Assembly: GCA_026706935.1 (NCBI GenBank)
Contig: JAPOXV010000026.1
Span: 525,721 to 589,720 of the forward strand
DNA: 64,000 nt
Direction: 5' to 3'
Source of the DNA: Gammaproteobacteria bacterium
GTDB taxonomy: Bacteria > Pseudomonadota > Gammaproteobacteria > Pseudomonadales > Azotimanducaceae
Positions 45,936-54,097 of this stretch are shown here, one piece after another. Both the position numbers and the translations under genes were made by a program. The notes under the pieces were generated by a model. That model was not told the DNA's origin. It made no database searches and saw only the letters and a program-made list of their open reading frames with translations. The number at the start of each line of letters is the position of its first letter. The stretch's first letter is position 1.

Positions 45936-46355
45936 TCACTCTCGGAAGCGTGTATGGCAGCCTCGACAGGCTTGTCCCACTTCTCCGACTGCTGGTCCGA
46001 TCTGCGCCATATCACCCGAGCTAGCCGCTTCGCGAAATGCAAGGGCGGCTTCTTTGAATGTTGTAAGGCGTTCAGCGAAATCGTCAGGCTCTTCCCAAAT
46101 CTCAGGTAGTGCGTCGCCGCCTTCTGAACCTTCAGGAAACACGCTTTGCGCGGTTTCGGCAAGCTCCGCAAGAGCGCCTGCAAGAGGTGCAATGTCGTTG
46201 GGCCGATCAACTTCCTGTCTGAGGATTTTCGCGAGTGCTCCCATGGTTCCGCCGATCGCGGACATGACTTCCTGTCGATACTCGACTTGATCTTCGTCGG
46301 CTGTAACCGCTAAACTCATCAGCGTAGCTAACGCAAAGGCAATAAAACGTCTCAT
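45936..46355 (-). CDS. Cytochrome c' (class II cytochrome c)
   Basis: 139 residues with a signal peptide (MRRFIAFALATLMSLAVTAD) and an all-helical body. The haem site is at the C-terminus, CRGCHTRFR, as in four-helix cytochromes c'. These periplasmic proteins bind NO or CO, or carry electrons. It stands downstream of the enoyl-CoA hydratase gene (41 bp) and tail-to-tail with cytochrome b561. Confidence 0.93.
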   Translation of the reverse strand: MRRFIAFALATLMSLAVTADEDQVEYRQEVMSAIGGTMGALAKILRQEVDRPNDIAPLAGALAELAETAQSVFPEGSEGGDALPEIWEEPDDFAERLTTFKEAALAFREAASSGDMAQIGPAVGEVGQACRGCHTRFRE

Positions 46356-46396
46356 TTCAAACCCCTTAAAGACGTGGCGATTGTAGAAGGTCTGGA

Positions 46397-47218
46397 CTAA
46401 GTTCCCGTGAAGCTGGGTTTTCGCTTTTCTATAAAAGATAGACGTGACTCACGCTGGTCATTCACAGCTTTCCGCGGTGTCGCAAGATTGCTAAGTTCAT
46501 AACGTAAGGCATCTTCTAGCTCGACTTCGTTGTTATGCTGGAGCACGCGTTTCGATGTACGGAGTGCAAGTGGCGGCCAACCTGCCATTTGTTGAGCGAC
46601 TTCGTGTGCAGTTTCCATCAAAACGTTTTGATCGACTAGGCGATCAAGTAGACCTATTCGGTACGCCTCATCCGACTCAATAGTTCGGCTGGTGTAGATC
46701 AAATCCGCGGCACGCGAGTAACCGACGATACGAGGTAGAAAGAACGACATGCCACTGTCTGGAGAGAGATTTCGCTCAATAAACACGGTTTTGAACCGCG
46801 CTTTTTCGCTCCCGATGCGCATGTCACACCCCAAACTCAGACTCATACCAGCACCAGCGGCTACGCCGTTCATGACAGCGATCGTTGGTTTATCGATGTT
46901 GTAGATCGCGAGTGCTTGTCGACCAACCCAACCTAAATCGTCCATAAGCTCATTTTGTTTTGACGTAGGTTCCTCCGCTGAGGTCGCTCCTGGATTGGGG
47001 GTGAGATCGGCACCGGAACAGAAACCCCGACCTGCGCCAGTGAGCAGAACGACGCGGATTTCATCGTCACGTTGTGCCTCGTCTAGCGCATCACGAAGAT
47101 CCTGTTGTAGACCGCCATTGAGTGCGTTGAGCTTCTCGGGTCTGTTGAGGGTCAATGTCGCGACGTGATCCTGTACGTCGTAAATAAGATTCTCGAAGGC
47201 CATAAATTCGATCGCCAT
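46397..47218 (-). CDS. Enoyl-CoA hydratase/isomerase family protein
   Basis: About 273 residues from the ATG at 47218 (MAIEFMAFENLIYD); the ATG at 47203 is nearly as good, and a TTG at 47260 is less likely. The crotonase fold shows TLNRPEKLNALNGGLQQDL, the oxyanion loop GAGRGFCSGADLTPN, and the second oxyanion segment AVMNGVAAGAGMSLSLGCDMRIG. The exact acyl-CoA substrate and whether it is a hydratase or isomerase cannot be told. Divergent from the sugar dehydrogenase across about 180 bp. Confidence 0.92.
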   Translation of the reverse strand: MAIEFMAFENLIYDVQDHVATLTLNRPEKLNALNGGLQQDLRDALDEAQRDDEIRVVLLTGAGRGFCSGADLTPNPGATSAEEPTSKQNELMDDLGWVGRQALAIYNIDKPTIAVMNGVAAGAGMSLSLGCDMRIGSEKARFKTVFIERNLSPDSGMSFFLPRIVGYSRAADLIYTSRTIESDEAYRIGLLDRLVDQNVLMETAHEVAQQMAGWPPLALRTSKRVLQHNNEVELEDALRYELSNLATPRKAVNDQRESRLSFIEKRKPSFTGT

Positions 47219-47395
47219 TTTTTTAATGAAAGACCGTGCGATAGAGCGAATCACGGCCAAGGATTCTCAATTTAACGCGTCGAGATACAGTCGTTTGCGC
47301 CCATCATCGATCTCTTGGTTCCGACCTATAATCGAAGGAGCATTGGCCAATACGAGCAAACGGCCGCTAGACCGAGGGAGCGCTGTGGCGTGAAT
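47219..47395. promoter_or_regulatory. Divergent region between the enoyl-CoA hydratase and the PQQ sugar dehydrogenase
   Basis: About 177 bp between the two start codons; both promoters should lie here. No clear consensus or operator is visible. Its right end (from 47315) is open in frame with the sugar dehydrogenase but does not resemble a signal peptide. Confidence 0.35.
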
Positions 47396-48895
47396 ATGCC
47401 TTATCTATTACGGTGGCTACTTGCGAGCTGTATCACTAGCCTGTTATTAATTGGGTGTGGTGGTTCTTCGGGCGGTAATCCAGCTCCGCCTCCTACACCT
47501 ACAGCGCCTCCGCCGGCGCCTCCCCCACCGCCGCCACCCGCACGTTTAACTGATCCGATCGAGAGTGCCATCGAAGTCGGATCCATAGCAGTTGATGCGG
47601 TGCAGTTCGTTCAAGGACCAGCTACGCAGGACCGCGTGAGTGGTGGCGGCGTGAACAATCCAGCTACCCGTATTCAATACCTGCAACAGGTCGGAGACCG
47701 GTTCTTCTTCAATGACACCCGCGGTGTCCTATGGATAACGGATGTCGAAGGATCGGAACCAGTTAGCTACCTTGACCTTCGGATTCAAAACGTGGGATTC
47801 AATCCAGATCGATTCGTCCAAGAATCAGGTTTTATGGGATTTGCATTTCATCCTGATTTTGCCAATGAAAACGAGCAGGGATTCGGAAAGTTCTATACGA
47901 GCTTTAGTGCGAGTCCGGATGGAACGGCAGACTTTATCGAGGAAGGTGCGTCAGTTCAGGAGAGTGTGCTGGCGGAGTGGTCCGTTGAAGATCCGACGAG
48001 CGATGTGTTCTCGGGTGAATTTCGAGAAGTCCTCCGTGTAGGACAGTTTGCAGCTAACCACAACGTAGGAAATGTGGCTTTCAATCCTACGTCATCAGTT
48101 GACGATCCAGATTACGGCATGCTGTACGTGAGTTTTGGCGACGGTGGCAGTGCGCACGACCCACGTCAACACGGGCAGAACCCGAACAGCATCCTTGGGA
48201 CGATCATTCGCATAGATCCTCTTGGAGGCGACGAAGACGCAAAGTATGGAATTCCGGCTGACAACCCATTCGCGGACGGTGCAGACGGGTTGCCGGAAGT
48301 TTGGGCTTACGGCCTAAGACATCCGCAAAGCTATTCGTGGGACTCGGCCGATGGTCGCATGTTCATCCTAGATATTGGTCAAGACCAAATTGAGGAGGTA
48401 AACATTGGCGTCGCGGGTGGAAATTACGGGTGGCGACTGAGGGAAGGTACGTTTGCGACCGCATTCGGAGTCGATACTAACGATGGACCTGGAAGCGTTT
48501 ACGAACGTGAAACAGACACCTCGGACTTGATTTACCCAGTCGCACAGTATGACCATGACGAGGGTTTTGCGATTGGCTCAGGGATTGTGTATCGCGGATC
48601 AGCTATTCCGGATCTGGTTGGAATGTTTGTTTTTACCGATATTGTTACGGGCCGATTGTTTTATATTGATACTGCATCACTGGAGCCAGACGCACCTACT
48701 ACGATATTTGAGTTGGATGTTACGGTCGACGGTGACACAGGGACTTTGGCAGACATCGCTGGCCATCGCAACACGAGCCCTGGTCATGCACCGTATACAC
48801 AACGTGTTGATCTTCGTATAAGTACCGACGCAGAAGGTGAGCTATATATCCTCTCGAAAGGCGATGGGTGGATTAGGAAACTGACTGCACGGTAA
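47396..48895 (+). CDS. PQQ-dependent sugar dehydrogenase (glucose/sorbosone type), lipoprotein
   Basis: 499 residues from the ATG at 47396, which gives a lipoprotein signal ending LIGC (Cys21). Then comes a Gly/Ser and about 20-residue proline-rich linker (residues about 29-48) that spaces the enzyme from the membrane. The body is a six-bladed soluble-GDH-like propeller: FMGFAFHPDF, the putative catalytic His in NHNVGNVAFNP, YVSFGDGGSAHDPRQHGQNPNSILG, IRIDPLGG, and YGLRHPQSYSWD. It should oxidise a sugar or other polyol in the periplasm with PQQ. Unlike the PQQ enzyme at 7637 it has no haem. Confidence 0.9.
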   Translation: MPYLLRWLLASCITSLLLIGCGGSSGGNPAPPPTPTAPPPAPPPPPPPARLTDPIESAIEVGSIAVDAVQFVQGPATQDRVSGGGVNNPATRIQYLQQVGDRFFFNDTRGVLWITDVEGSEPVSYLDLRIQNVGFNPDRFVQESGFMGFAFHPDFANENEQGFGKFYTSFSASPDGTADFIEEGASVQESVLAEWSVEDPTSDVFSGEFREVLRVGQFAANHNVGNVAFNPTSSVDDPDYGMLYVSFGDGGSAHDPRQHGQNPNSILGTIIRIDPLGGDEDAKYGIPADNPFADGADGLPEVWAYGLRHPQSYSWDSADGRMFILDIGQDQIEEVNIGVAGGNYGWRLREGTFATAFGVDTNDGPGSVYERETDTSDLIYPVAQYDHDEGFAIGSGIVYRGSAIPDLVGMFVFTDIVTGRLFYIDTASLEPDAPTTIFELDVTVDGDTGTLADIAGHRNTSPGHAPYTQRVDLRISTDAEGELYILSKGDGWIRKLTAR

Positions 48896-48969
48896 AGGCG
48901 TCGAACGAGCGCTGAATAAAGTTGCACGCTCTTACTTACCTGAAAAAGAGCCAAATAAGCGAATAGCAC

Positions 48970-50124
48970 ATGAAGATAACTTCGGTTAAAGCGGTGCCTG
49001 CGAGTGGACCAAGGGGTTTGCCTGTCATACGCAATTTCGTATACGTCAAAATCGAAACTGACGAAGGCATCATCGGTTGGGGCGAGGCTACGAGCGGACC
49101 TTTAGCTGTAGCCACCATGGTCGATGAGTTCGGTCGATTGCTTGTGGGTGAGGATCCCATGGCGATCGAGAAGCATTGGCAAACTCTCTATCACCACTTT
49201 CACGTGCGTGGCGGTGTCGTGCAGATGTCTGCGATTAGTGGCATCGAGATCGCGCTATGGGACATCAAAGGACAAGCATTGAACACGCCGGTTTACGAGC
49301 TACTCGGGGGCAAGATCCGAGATCGAATTTGGACGTATGGTCGTTGGGATGGACCTACGCCTGAAGCGGCGGTGCAAAACGCAATGAACCATGTGGATCG
49401 TGGACTCACGGCGTTAAAAGGTGATCCCTTTGAACACCGCGGCATTTTTATCGACCGTCGTTCCGAAGACCTTGCCGTCGAAAAGCTGAAAGCGGTTCGA
49501 GAAGCCGTCGGCGATGATGTCGAGCTGTTCGTCGAAGTTCATGGTCGGCTATCGCCGTCTGACGCCATCCGTATCGGAAATCGAATGGAGCCTTATCGAC
49601 CGTTCTATTTTGAAGAACCCGTTCCACCGCAGAATCTTGATGCCCTCAAACGAGTTTCTGACCAAGTGAATATCCCAATTGCGACGGGCGAGCGATTACT
49701 GACGAAATTTGACTTTGCCGACTTGCTACCTCTTCATGCCGTAGATTTGATTCAACCCGACATCATGTATGCAGGTGGGATACTCGAAACCAAGAAAATA
49801 GCAGCGATGGCTGAGGCGTACTACGTTGGCATTCAGCCACATAATTGTTACGGACCTTTCGCGACCGTTGCTGCTCTGCATTTAGACGTATGCACACCGA
49901 ATTTCGTCATTCAGGAAGGAGGAATCCACCAATGGTTCCCGGAAGCAACTATCGGTGACTTTCCGGTTCAAACGGATGGTTATTTTGGATTACCCCCGGG
50001 ACCAGGTCTCGGAGTTGCGATGAATCAAGAATGGTTGGCTGCACATCCGTGGGATGACAATGCACGACCTTGGGCGCATCGACTCGGTAGCAATCCGTCG
50101 CGACAAGGGGTGGATTGGTCATAG
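48970..50124 (+). CDS. Enolase-superfamily sugar-acid dehydratase (galactonate dehydratase-like)
   Basis: 384 residues of the mandelate racemase/muconate lactonising family, closest in layout to D-galactonate dehydratases. The metal and acid/base residues are visible: Glu189 and His191 in FVEVHGRL, Glu215 in FEEPV, Glu241 in ATGERL, and His291 in IQPHNCYGP. The capping domain is at the N-terminus (VKIETDEGIIGWGEA). It should dehydrate an aldonic acid to a 2-keto-3-deoxy acid. The NTF2-like paralogue B begins 10 bp before its end. Confidence 0.92.
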   Translation: MKITSVKAVPASGPRGLPVIRNFVYVKIETDEGIIGWGEATSGPLAVATMVDEFGRLLVGEDPMAIEKHWQTLYHHFHVRGGVVQMSAISGIEIALWDIKGQALNTPVYELLGGKIRDRIWTYGRWDGPTPEAAVQNAMNHVDRGLTALKGDPFEHRGIFIDRRSEDLAVEKLKAVREAVGDDVELFVEVHGRLSPSDAIRIGNRMEPYRPFYFEEPVPPQNLDALKRVSDQVNIPIATGERLLTKFDFADLLPLHAVDLIQPDIMYAGGILETKKIAAMAEAYYVGIQPHNCYGPFATVAALHLDVCTPNFVIQEGGIHQWFPEATIGDFPVQTDGYFGLPPGPGLGVAMNQEWLAAHPWDDNARPWAHRLGSNPSRQGVDWS

Positions 50125-50855
50125 GGCGATCACCCGAAGAGACATACTGGGAGTTCTTCCGAGCCGACCGGGCGAAAGACGCGAAAGCGTGGGCAGCGGT
50201 AATGAACTTTCCGCATGTTCGTGTGGCTGCTCCGGGACGAATTGAGTATTTTCGGACCGAGGAGGAATTTGTTGCCGCCACGGATTGGACTGAACGAATC
50301 GCGACCGGTTGGGTTCGTACAGAAGGTATAGAGCCTAGAGTTATTCAATTTGCTCGCTACAAAGTGCATCTTGCCGGTGGTTGGGTTCGGTATAACGCAG
50401 AGAATGAACCGATTCTTGCGAACCGAGTCGTATACGTTCTTACGAGAGTTAAGGATTCGTGGTGTGTGCAAGCACGTCTCGCATGTGGCGCAACTGCGAC
50501 GTGGAAGCAAGTTGCGGATGAAGGTTCTGGGAATTTCGTAACACATTTCCTCGAACTATTCGGCCACGGAGAAGTAGAGGCGTGTGCAAGTCTGATTCGA
50601 TATCCGTTCGTCGTTGTAGGAAAGGGTACCGTGTGTCGATTTGAGTCCAAAACTTCGTTCATTCAGACATTGTCGCAATTGCATATGTCACCTATCGAAA
50701 TAGACGACATCGCATTGGTCCAAAACGGTCAGAAAGGTGCAAACTTTGGTGTTTCGTTCGCTACAGATGACGGTCGGTCAGATCACGCGATTTGTTTGAT
50801 CGATAAAAGGCACGAAGACTATAGACTGACGGCAATCTCTTTAATATCCTGTTAA
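50115..50855 (+). CDS. Uncharacterised protein with two NTF2-like halves (paralogue B)
   Basis: 246 residues from a TTG start overlapping the dehydratase stop by 10 bp. It is a paralogue of 43598-44296: YWEFFRADRAKDA, FPHVRVAAP, LAGGWVRYNAENEPILANRVVYVLTR and CVQARLA line up with that protein. The second half (VTHFLELFGHGEVEACASLIRYPFVVVGKGT) reads as another NTF2-like domain. Both paralogues are tightly coupled to a sugar or sugar-acid enzyme gene, so a role in carbohydrate catabolism is plausible but unproven. Confidence 0.82.
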   Translation: MVIGRSPEETYWEFFRADRAKDAKAWAAVMNFPHVRVAAPGRIEYFRTEEEFVAATDWTERIATGWVRTEGIEPRVIQFARYKVHLAGGWVRYNAENEPILANRVVYVLTRVKDSWCVQARLACGATATWKQVADEGSGNFVTHFLELFGHGEVEACASLIRYPFVVVGKGTVCRFESKTSFIQTLSQLHMSPIEIDDIALVQNGQKGANFGVSFATDDGRSDHAICLIDKRHEDYRLTAISLISC

Positions 50856-50915
50856 CTTCCACGTTGGTGCACAACAATAGAAGCATGGCGGCATCGCGAT
50901 ACATAATAAATCTGG

Positions 50916-51995
50916 TTGCTTAGATGGGTTAATCGAACATTGAAGCACATCTTAATCTTGAAACTATCTCTGCTCTTGCTTGGTCTCGGAATCGGCATCC
51001 TCGTATTAACTGGCGAAGCAACTGCTGAGACTGACACGATAGAAATACCGACACTCAAGCCACCCAAGGTCATAAAGCGCGCTCGCATCGTTTACCCGCC
51101 TGTAGCTCTGAAACGGAACGAAGAAGGCTGGGTTGAACTAGAAACGATGGTCGACCGCAATGGCCGTCCTTATGAAATTGTTGTCGTCGACTCGGTAGGT
51201 CATCCGGAATTTCGTAGAGCTGCCATTCGATCGCTTAAGAGATCTAAGTTCGAACCCGGTGAGTATTTGGGCGAAAAAGTTGATGGGGTTCATCGGTTCA
51301 AAGTCGCTTTTCAAATGTATAAAGGCGCACCTCCATATTTTGGGAGTTTTAAGGCGAGTTTTATGGAGACCGTACGTGAGATTGAGTACGGTGATCAAGC
51401 TGAAGCACTTAAACGGCTAGAGAAGCTTCGCGAAAAGACGAAGACACTCCATGAAGACGTAATGTATCGTACCGCGAATTTTTATTACGAAAAGAAGTGG
51501 GGAACGCCCATCAAACAACTAGCTGCGTTGAATAAAGCGATAGGTTATAGAGTGTCGCCAGGCAACATGGATGCGAGACTGTTTGAGCAATTGCTTTGGT
51601 CGAAACTTGACCTAGAGATAGAGCTCGGTCACTACGGCGAATCGTTACGAACGATTTTGGTGCTTGAGAAACTCGAGGAAATAGATGATTCGCGTCAATC
51701 AAATCTGGAGAAATACAAAAATTCAATTAAGGATTTAAGGAGCGCGGATTCGACCTTCGGCGTTCCGGGTGTACTTGATAAGGACGGTAGGTGGAAGTAC
51801 GTATTGCTTAGAAATCAGTTCGGCGTAACCGACGTCGAAGGTGTCTTGTACGAATTTCAACTCTATTGCCAGCGGGATCTCGTGCGTTTTAAGTATGAAC
51901 CCGAATTTGAATATCGTCTAGATGGAACGAACGGCACATGCAGTCTTTGGGCGATTGGAAAGCCTAACACTGAATTTACACTGTTACAGCTTTAA
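50916..51995 (+). CDS. TonB C-terminal-domain protein with helical extension
   Basis: About 359 residues from the TTG at 50916; a TTG at 50940 would give a cleaner signal or anchor (MKHILILKLSLLLLGLGIG). One N-terminal hydrophobic helix is followed by a TonB-C-like domain at about 50-130 (RARIVYPPVALKRNEEGWVELE, VDRNGRPYEIVVVDSVGHPEFRRAAIRSLKRSKFEP). The remaining 230 residues are rich in charged helices (for example RLEKLREKTKTLHEDV, LEKLEEIDDSRQSNLEKYKNS) and may be TPR-like. The long proline-rich spacer of true TonB is missing. It may energise or bridge outer-membrane transport. It converges with the second YejA-like gene. Confidence 0.8.
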   Translation: MLRWVNRTLKHILILKLSLLLLGLGIGILVLTGEATAETDTIEIPTLKPPKVIKRARIVYPPVALKRNEEGWVELETMVDRNGRPYEIVVVDSVGHPEFRRAAIRSLKRSKFEPGEYLGEKVDGVHRFKVAFQMYKGAPPYFGSFKASFMETVREIEYGDQAEALKRLEKLREKTKTLHEDVMYRTANFYYEKKWGTPIKQLAALNKAIGYRVSPGNMDARLFEQLLWSKLDLEIELGHYGESLRTILVLEKLEEIDDSRQSNLEKYKNSIKDLRSADSTFGVPGVLDKDGRWKYVLLRNQFGVTDVEGVLYEFQLYCQRDLVRFKYEPEFEYRLDGTNGTCSLWAIGKPNTEFTLLQL

Positions 51996-52040
51996 TGCGT
52001 CACGACCGTACTTGAAGTCGAACAGATTTACGTTCGGACG

Positions 52041-53903
52041 TCACCCCCGTATGTTGGCGAGTCTCTGTGCCTTCGATTGGTCAATCCACCAACTATCAAG
52101 AATCCGTACGGAACTGCCCGTTAAGTATTCGAGTTCTGCTACCCCTTCTCCGGCTGGGCGGCCAAACTTGTCCCAGTAGAGAACGCGTTCCAATTCCGCC
52201 GAATTGATCTGTATGTGGTAGAAACCCCATAAGACCACGCGATCAAGCGCTTTTACGACCGCACTGATTTCCTCGATTGATGAAGCCTGTTCTGCCATTG
52301 CCACGAGTGTATCGACAACCTCATCTTGTACTCCAACCATGTTTCCACCCATTTGAATACCGGCGGCTTCAGAGCCGAAATGATTACGCAGTTCCCCTAC
52401 AGGTGGATTTAAAAACAGGTGCTCTCGAACGTATGCATCGAAATTCCTGCCTCTAATAAGATTGATCGCCGTCACGTTATCGACGAGTCTCATTCGCCCA
52501 TCGATACCTAGGAGACGCAGTGTTTCTGTGTACGGCAGTAGCACCCGTTGCATCGATTGATCTTGCGTGAGTATTTCGAATTCGAAGGGTTCGCCGAGTT
52601 CGTTGACCAATCGACCATTCTGTAAGTGCCATCCTGCAGACTCAAGCAACTCGCGGGCGCGTTCCAGTGCATTCCGATTGGTACCGTATCCAGTTGAAAC
52701 GGGCAGTGTGAATGGGTGACTAAATACGCGAGGAGGTATCCGCGACCGAAATGGTTTGAGTATCTCAATCTCAGCTTGCGATGGTAATCCTTCCGCTGCA
52801 AATCGGGATTTCGCGAAGTAACTCAGTGCACGGGTTTGTGTTCCGTGTCTCATCACCCGGTTCTGCCACTCGAAATCAAATGCCAACGTTAGTGCTTCAC
52901 GCACACGGGCATCACTTAAGTAACTACGACGGGTGTTCAACGCGATTGCACGTTCCGCCCCTATGAACTTCCGGACCTCGCGAGTCGATTGACGTATCTG
53001 GTTGGCAGCAAGGGCTGGCACGTCGTAGGACGACATCCAGTGACGAATGTCATTTTCGAACATGATGTCGAATAAACCCTTACGAAACGCTTCACGAGCG
53101 ACGCTCTGGTCGCGATACACCTCATACCGAATTTCGTCAAAGTTGTAGCGACCTCGGTTGACTGGGATATCACGTCCCCAGTAATCGTCGACACGTTCGT
53201 ACGTTACGAATGAGCGATCGAAATCAGCGACTCGATACGGACCACTGCCGACTGGCGGTAATAACGTCGGTTTGTTTGGGTCGCGCCCTTTCCAGTAATG
53301 TGCGGGTCGTACGGGAAACCATGTCATTGCGACCAAGTTTGAGTTGTTAAACGTTGAGCGATGATGGACAACAAAGTCCTTTGGACCGAGTATCTCAAAC
53401 GATTTGATCCAACTCGCGAAGTACACGCGTCCGTGTACGGCCGCCATCATTTGGTCGTACGTAAACTGAATGTCATCGGTAGTAACGGGCACACCGTCGT
53501 GCCAACGAGCGTGGTCGTGAAGGCGGAAATACAAAGATTTGCGATCTGGCGATAACGCGACACCTGCTACTAGCTGTCCGTAGAGGCCGGACAGTTCGTC
53601 GGCAGTTCGAATAAGTAATCGGTCCGTCGTTCGTCCTAACCCCATTGCGTTTGGCAATTCGGGTCCTCGAGCACCATTGAAATTCACGATGGGCGCGGTC
53701 GTTGCTAGAACGATTTTGCCGCCCTTGGGCGCATCAGGATTGGCGTACTCGAAGTGTTCGAAGTCCGCTGGATACTTAAGTTCGTGCAGCAGCGAAACAC
53801 CATGCCGGTATTCCAGTTCTGCTGTGTCCAATATTTGAGCGTGACATACGCAGAAGACGGCCAGTAGGGAATACAGAGACCTCTGTCTACTCATTAACGT
53901 CAT
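52041..53903 (-). CDS. Extracellular solute-binding protein, YejA-like (copy 2)
   Basis: About 620 residues from the ATG at 53903, chosen because MTLMSRQRSLYSLLAVFCVCHAQ is a signal peptide; the open frame runs to 54008. It has the same YejA hallmarks as copy 1 (DFEHFEYANPDAPKGG, FRLHDHARWHDGVPVTTDDIQFTYDQM, YERVDDYWGRDIPVNRGRYNFDEI). It is separated from its likely permeases by the TonB receptor gene, but all four genes are on the same strand. It should bind an oligopeptide-like ligand in the periplasm. Confidence 0.92.
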   Translation of the reverse strand: MTLMSRQRSLYSLLAVFCVCHAQILDTAELEYRHGVSLLHELKYPADFEHFEYANPDAPKGGKIVLATTAPIVNFNGARGPELPNAMGLGRTTDRLLIRTADELSGLYGQLVAGVALSPDRKSLYFRLHDHARWHDGVPVTTDDIQFTYDQMMAAVHGRVYFASWIKSFEILGPKDFVVHHRSTFNNSNLVAMTWFPVRPAHYWKGRDPNKPTLLPPVGSGPYRVADFDRSFVTYERVDDYWGRDIPVNRGRYNFDEIRYEVYRDQSVAREAFRKGLFDIMFENDIRHWMSSYDVPALAANQIRQSTREVRKFIGAERAIALNTRRSYLSDARVREALTLAFDFEWQNRVMRHGTQTRALSYFAKSRFAAEGLPSQAEIEILKPFRSRIPPRVFSHPFTLPVSTGYGTNRNALERARELLESAGWHLQNGRLVNELGEPFEFEILTQDQSMQRVLLPYTETLRLLGIDGRMRLVDNVTAINLIRGRNFDAYVREHLFLNPPVGELRNHFGSEAAGIQMGGNMVGVQDEVVDTLVAMAEQASSIEEISAVVKALDRVVLWGFYHIQINSAELERVLYWDKFGRPAGEGVAELEYLTGSSVRILDSWWIDQSKAQRLANIRG

Positions 53904-53925
53904 AGCTGGTGCAATCGACAAAGCG

Positions 53926-54039
53926 GTTAACGCCCGGATGTTGGCAATCGAACGTCTATCAGCACAAACGATGGCGACGTCGCGCTGCGATGCGAGCGCT
54001 CCAAGCACACGCTACGGATGCGCATGCAAGGGCGTTAAC
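53926..54039. repeat. 10-bp inverted repeat with 94 bp interior
   Basis: GTTAACGCCC at 53926-53935 is the exact reverse complement of GGGCGTTAAC at 54030-54039. It lies in the gap between the TonB receptor and the binding-protein gene, just beside the 14-bp hairpin. No core sites of an integron attC are complete, and no gene lies between the arms. Confidence 0.45.
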
Positions 54040-54044
54040 AATCG

Positions 54045-54078
54045 TGCAGCGTTACACCCGAATTGGTGTAACGCTGCA
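54045..54078 (-). terminator. Perfect 14-bp stem-loop after the TonB receptor gene
   Basis: TGCAGCGTTACACC (54045-54058) and GGTGTAACGCTGCA (54065-54078) are exact inverses with a 6 nt loop. The hairpin is 19 nt beyond the stop codon of the TonB receptor on the minus strand. No T-tract follows on that strand, so it is more likely an mRNA-stabilising or attenuating stem, or a Rho-dependent boundary, than a classic intrinsic terminator. Confidence 0.5.
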
Positions 54079-54097
54079 ACTGAATATGTGGTTAGCG

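Noticed and set aside
47401-47586. Antisense glycine-rich frame opposite the sugar dehydrogenase
   Set aside because: It is only the complement of the proline-rich linker; codon structure favours the plus-strand gene.
53926-54039. Possible integron attC site
   Set aside because: The repeat arms contain GTTAAC, but neither fits the RYYYAAC and GTTRRRY consensus fully, and no integrase or cassettes are present.
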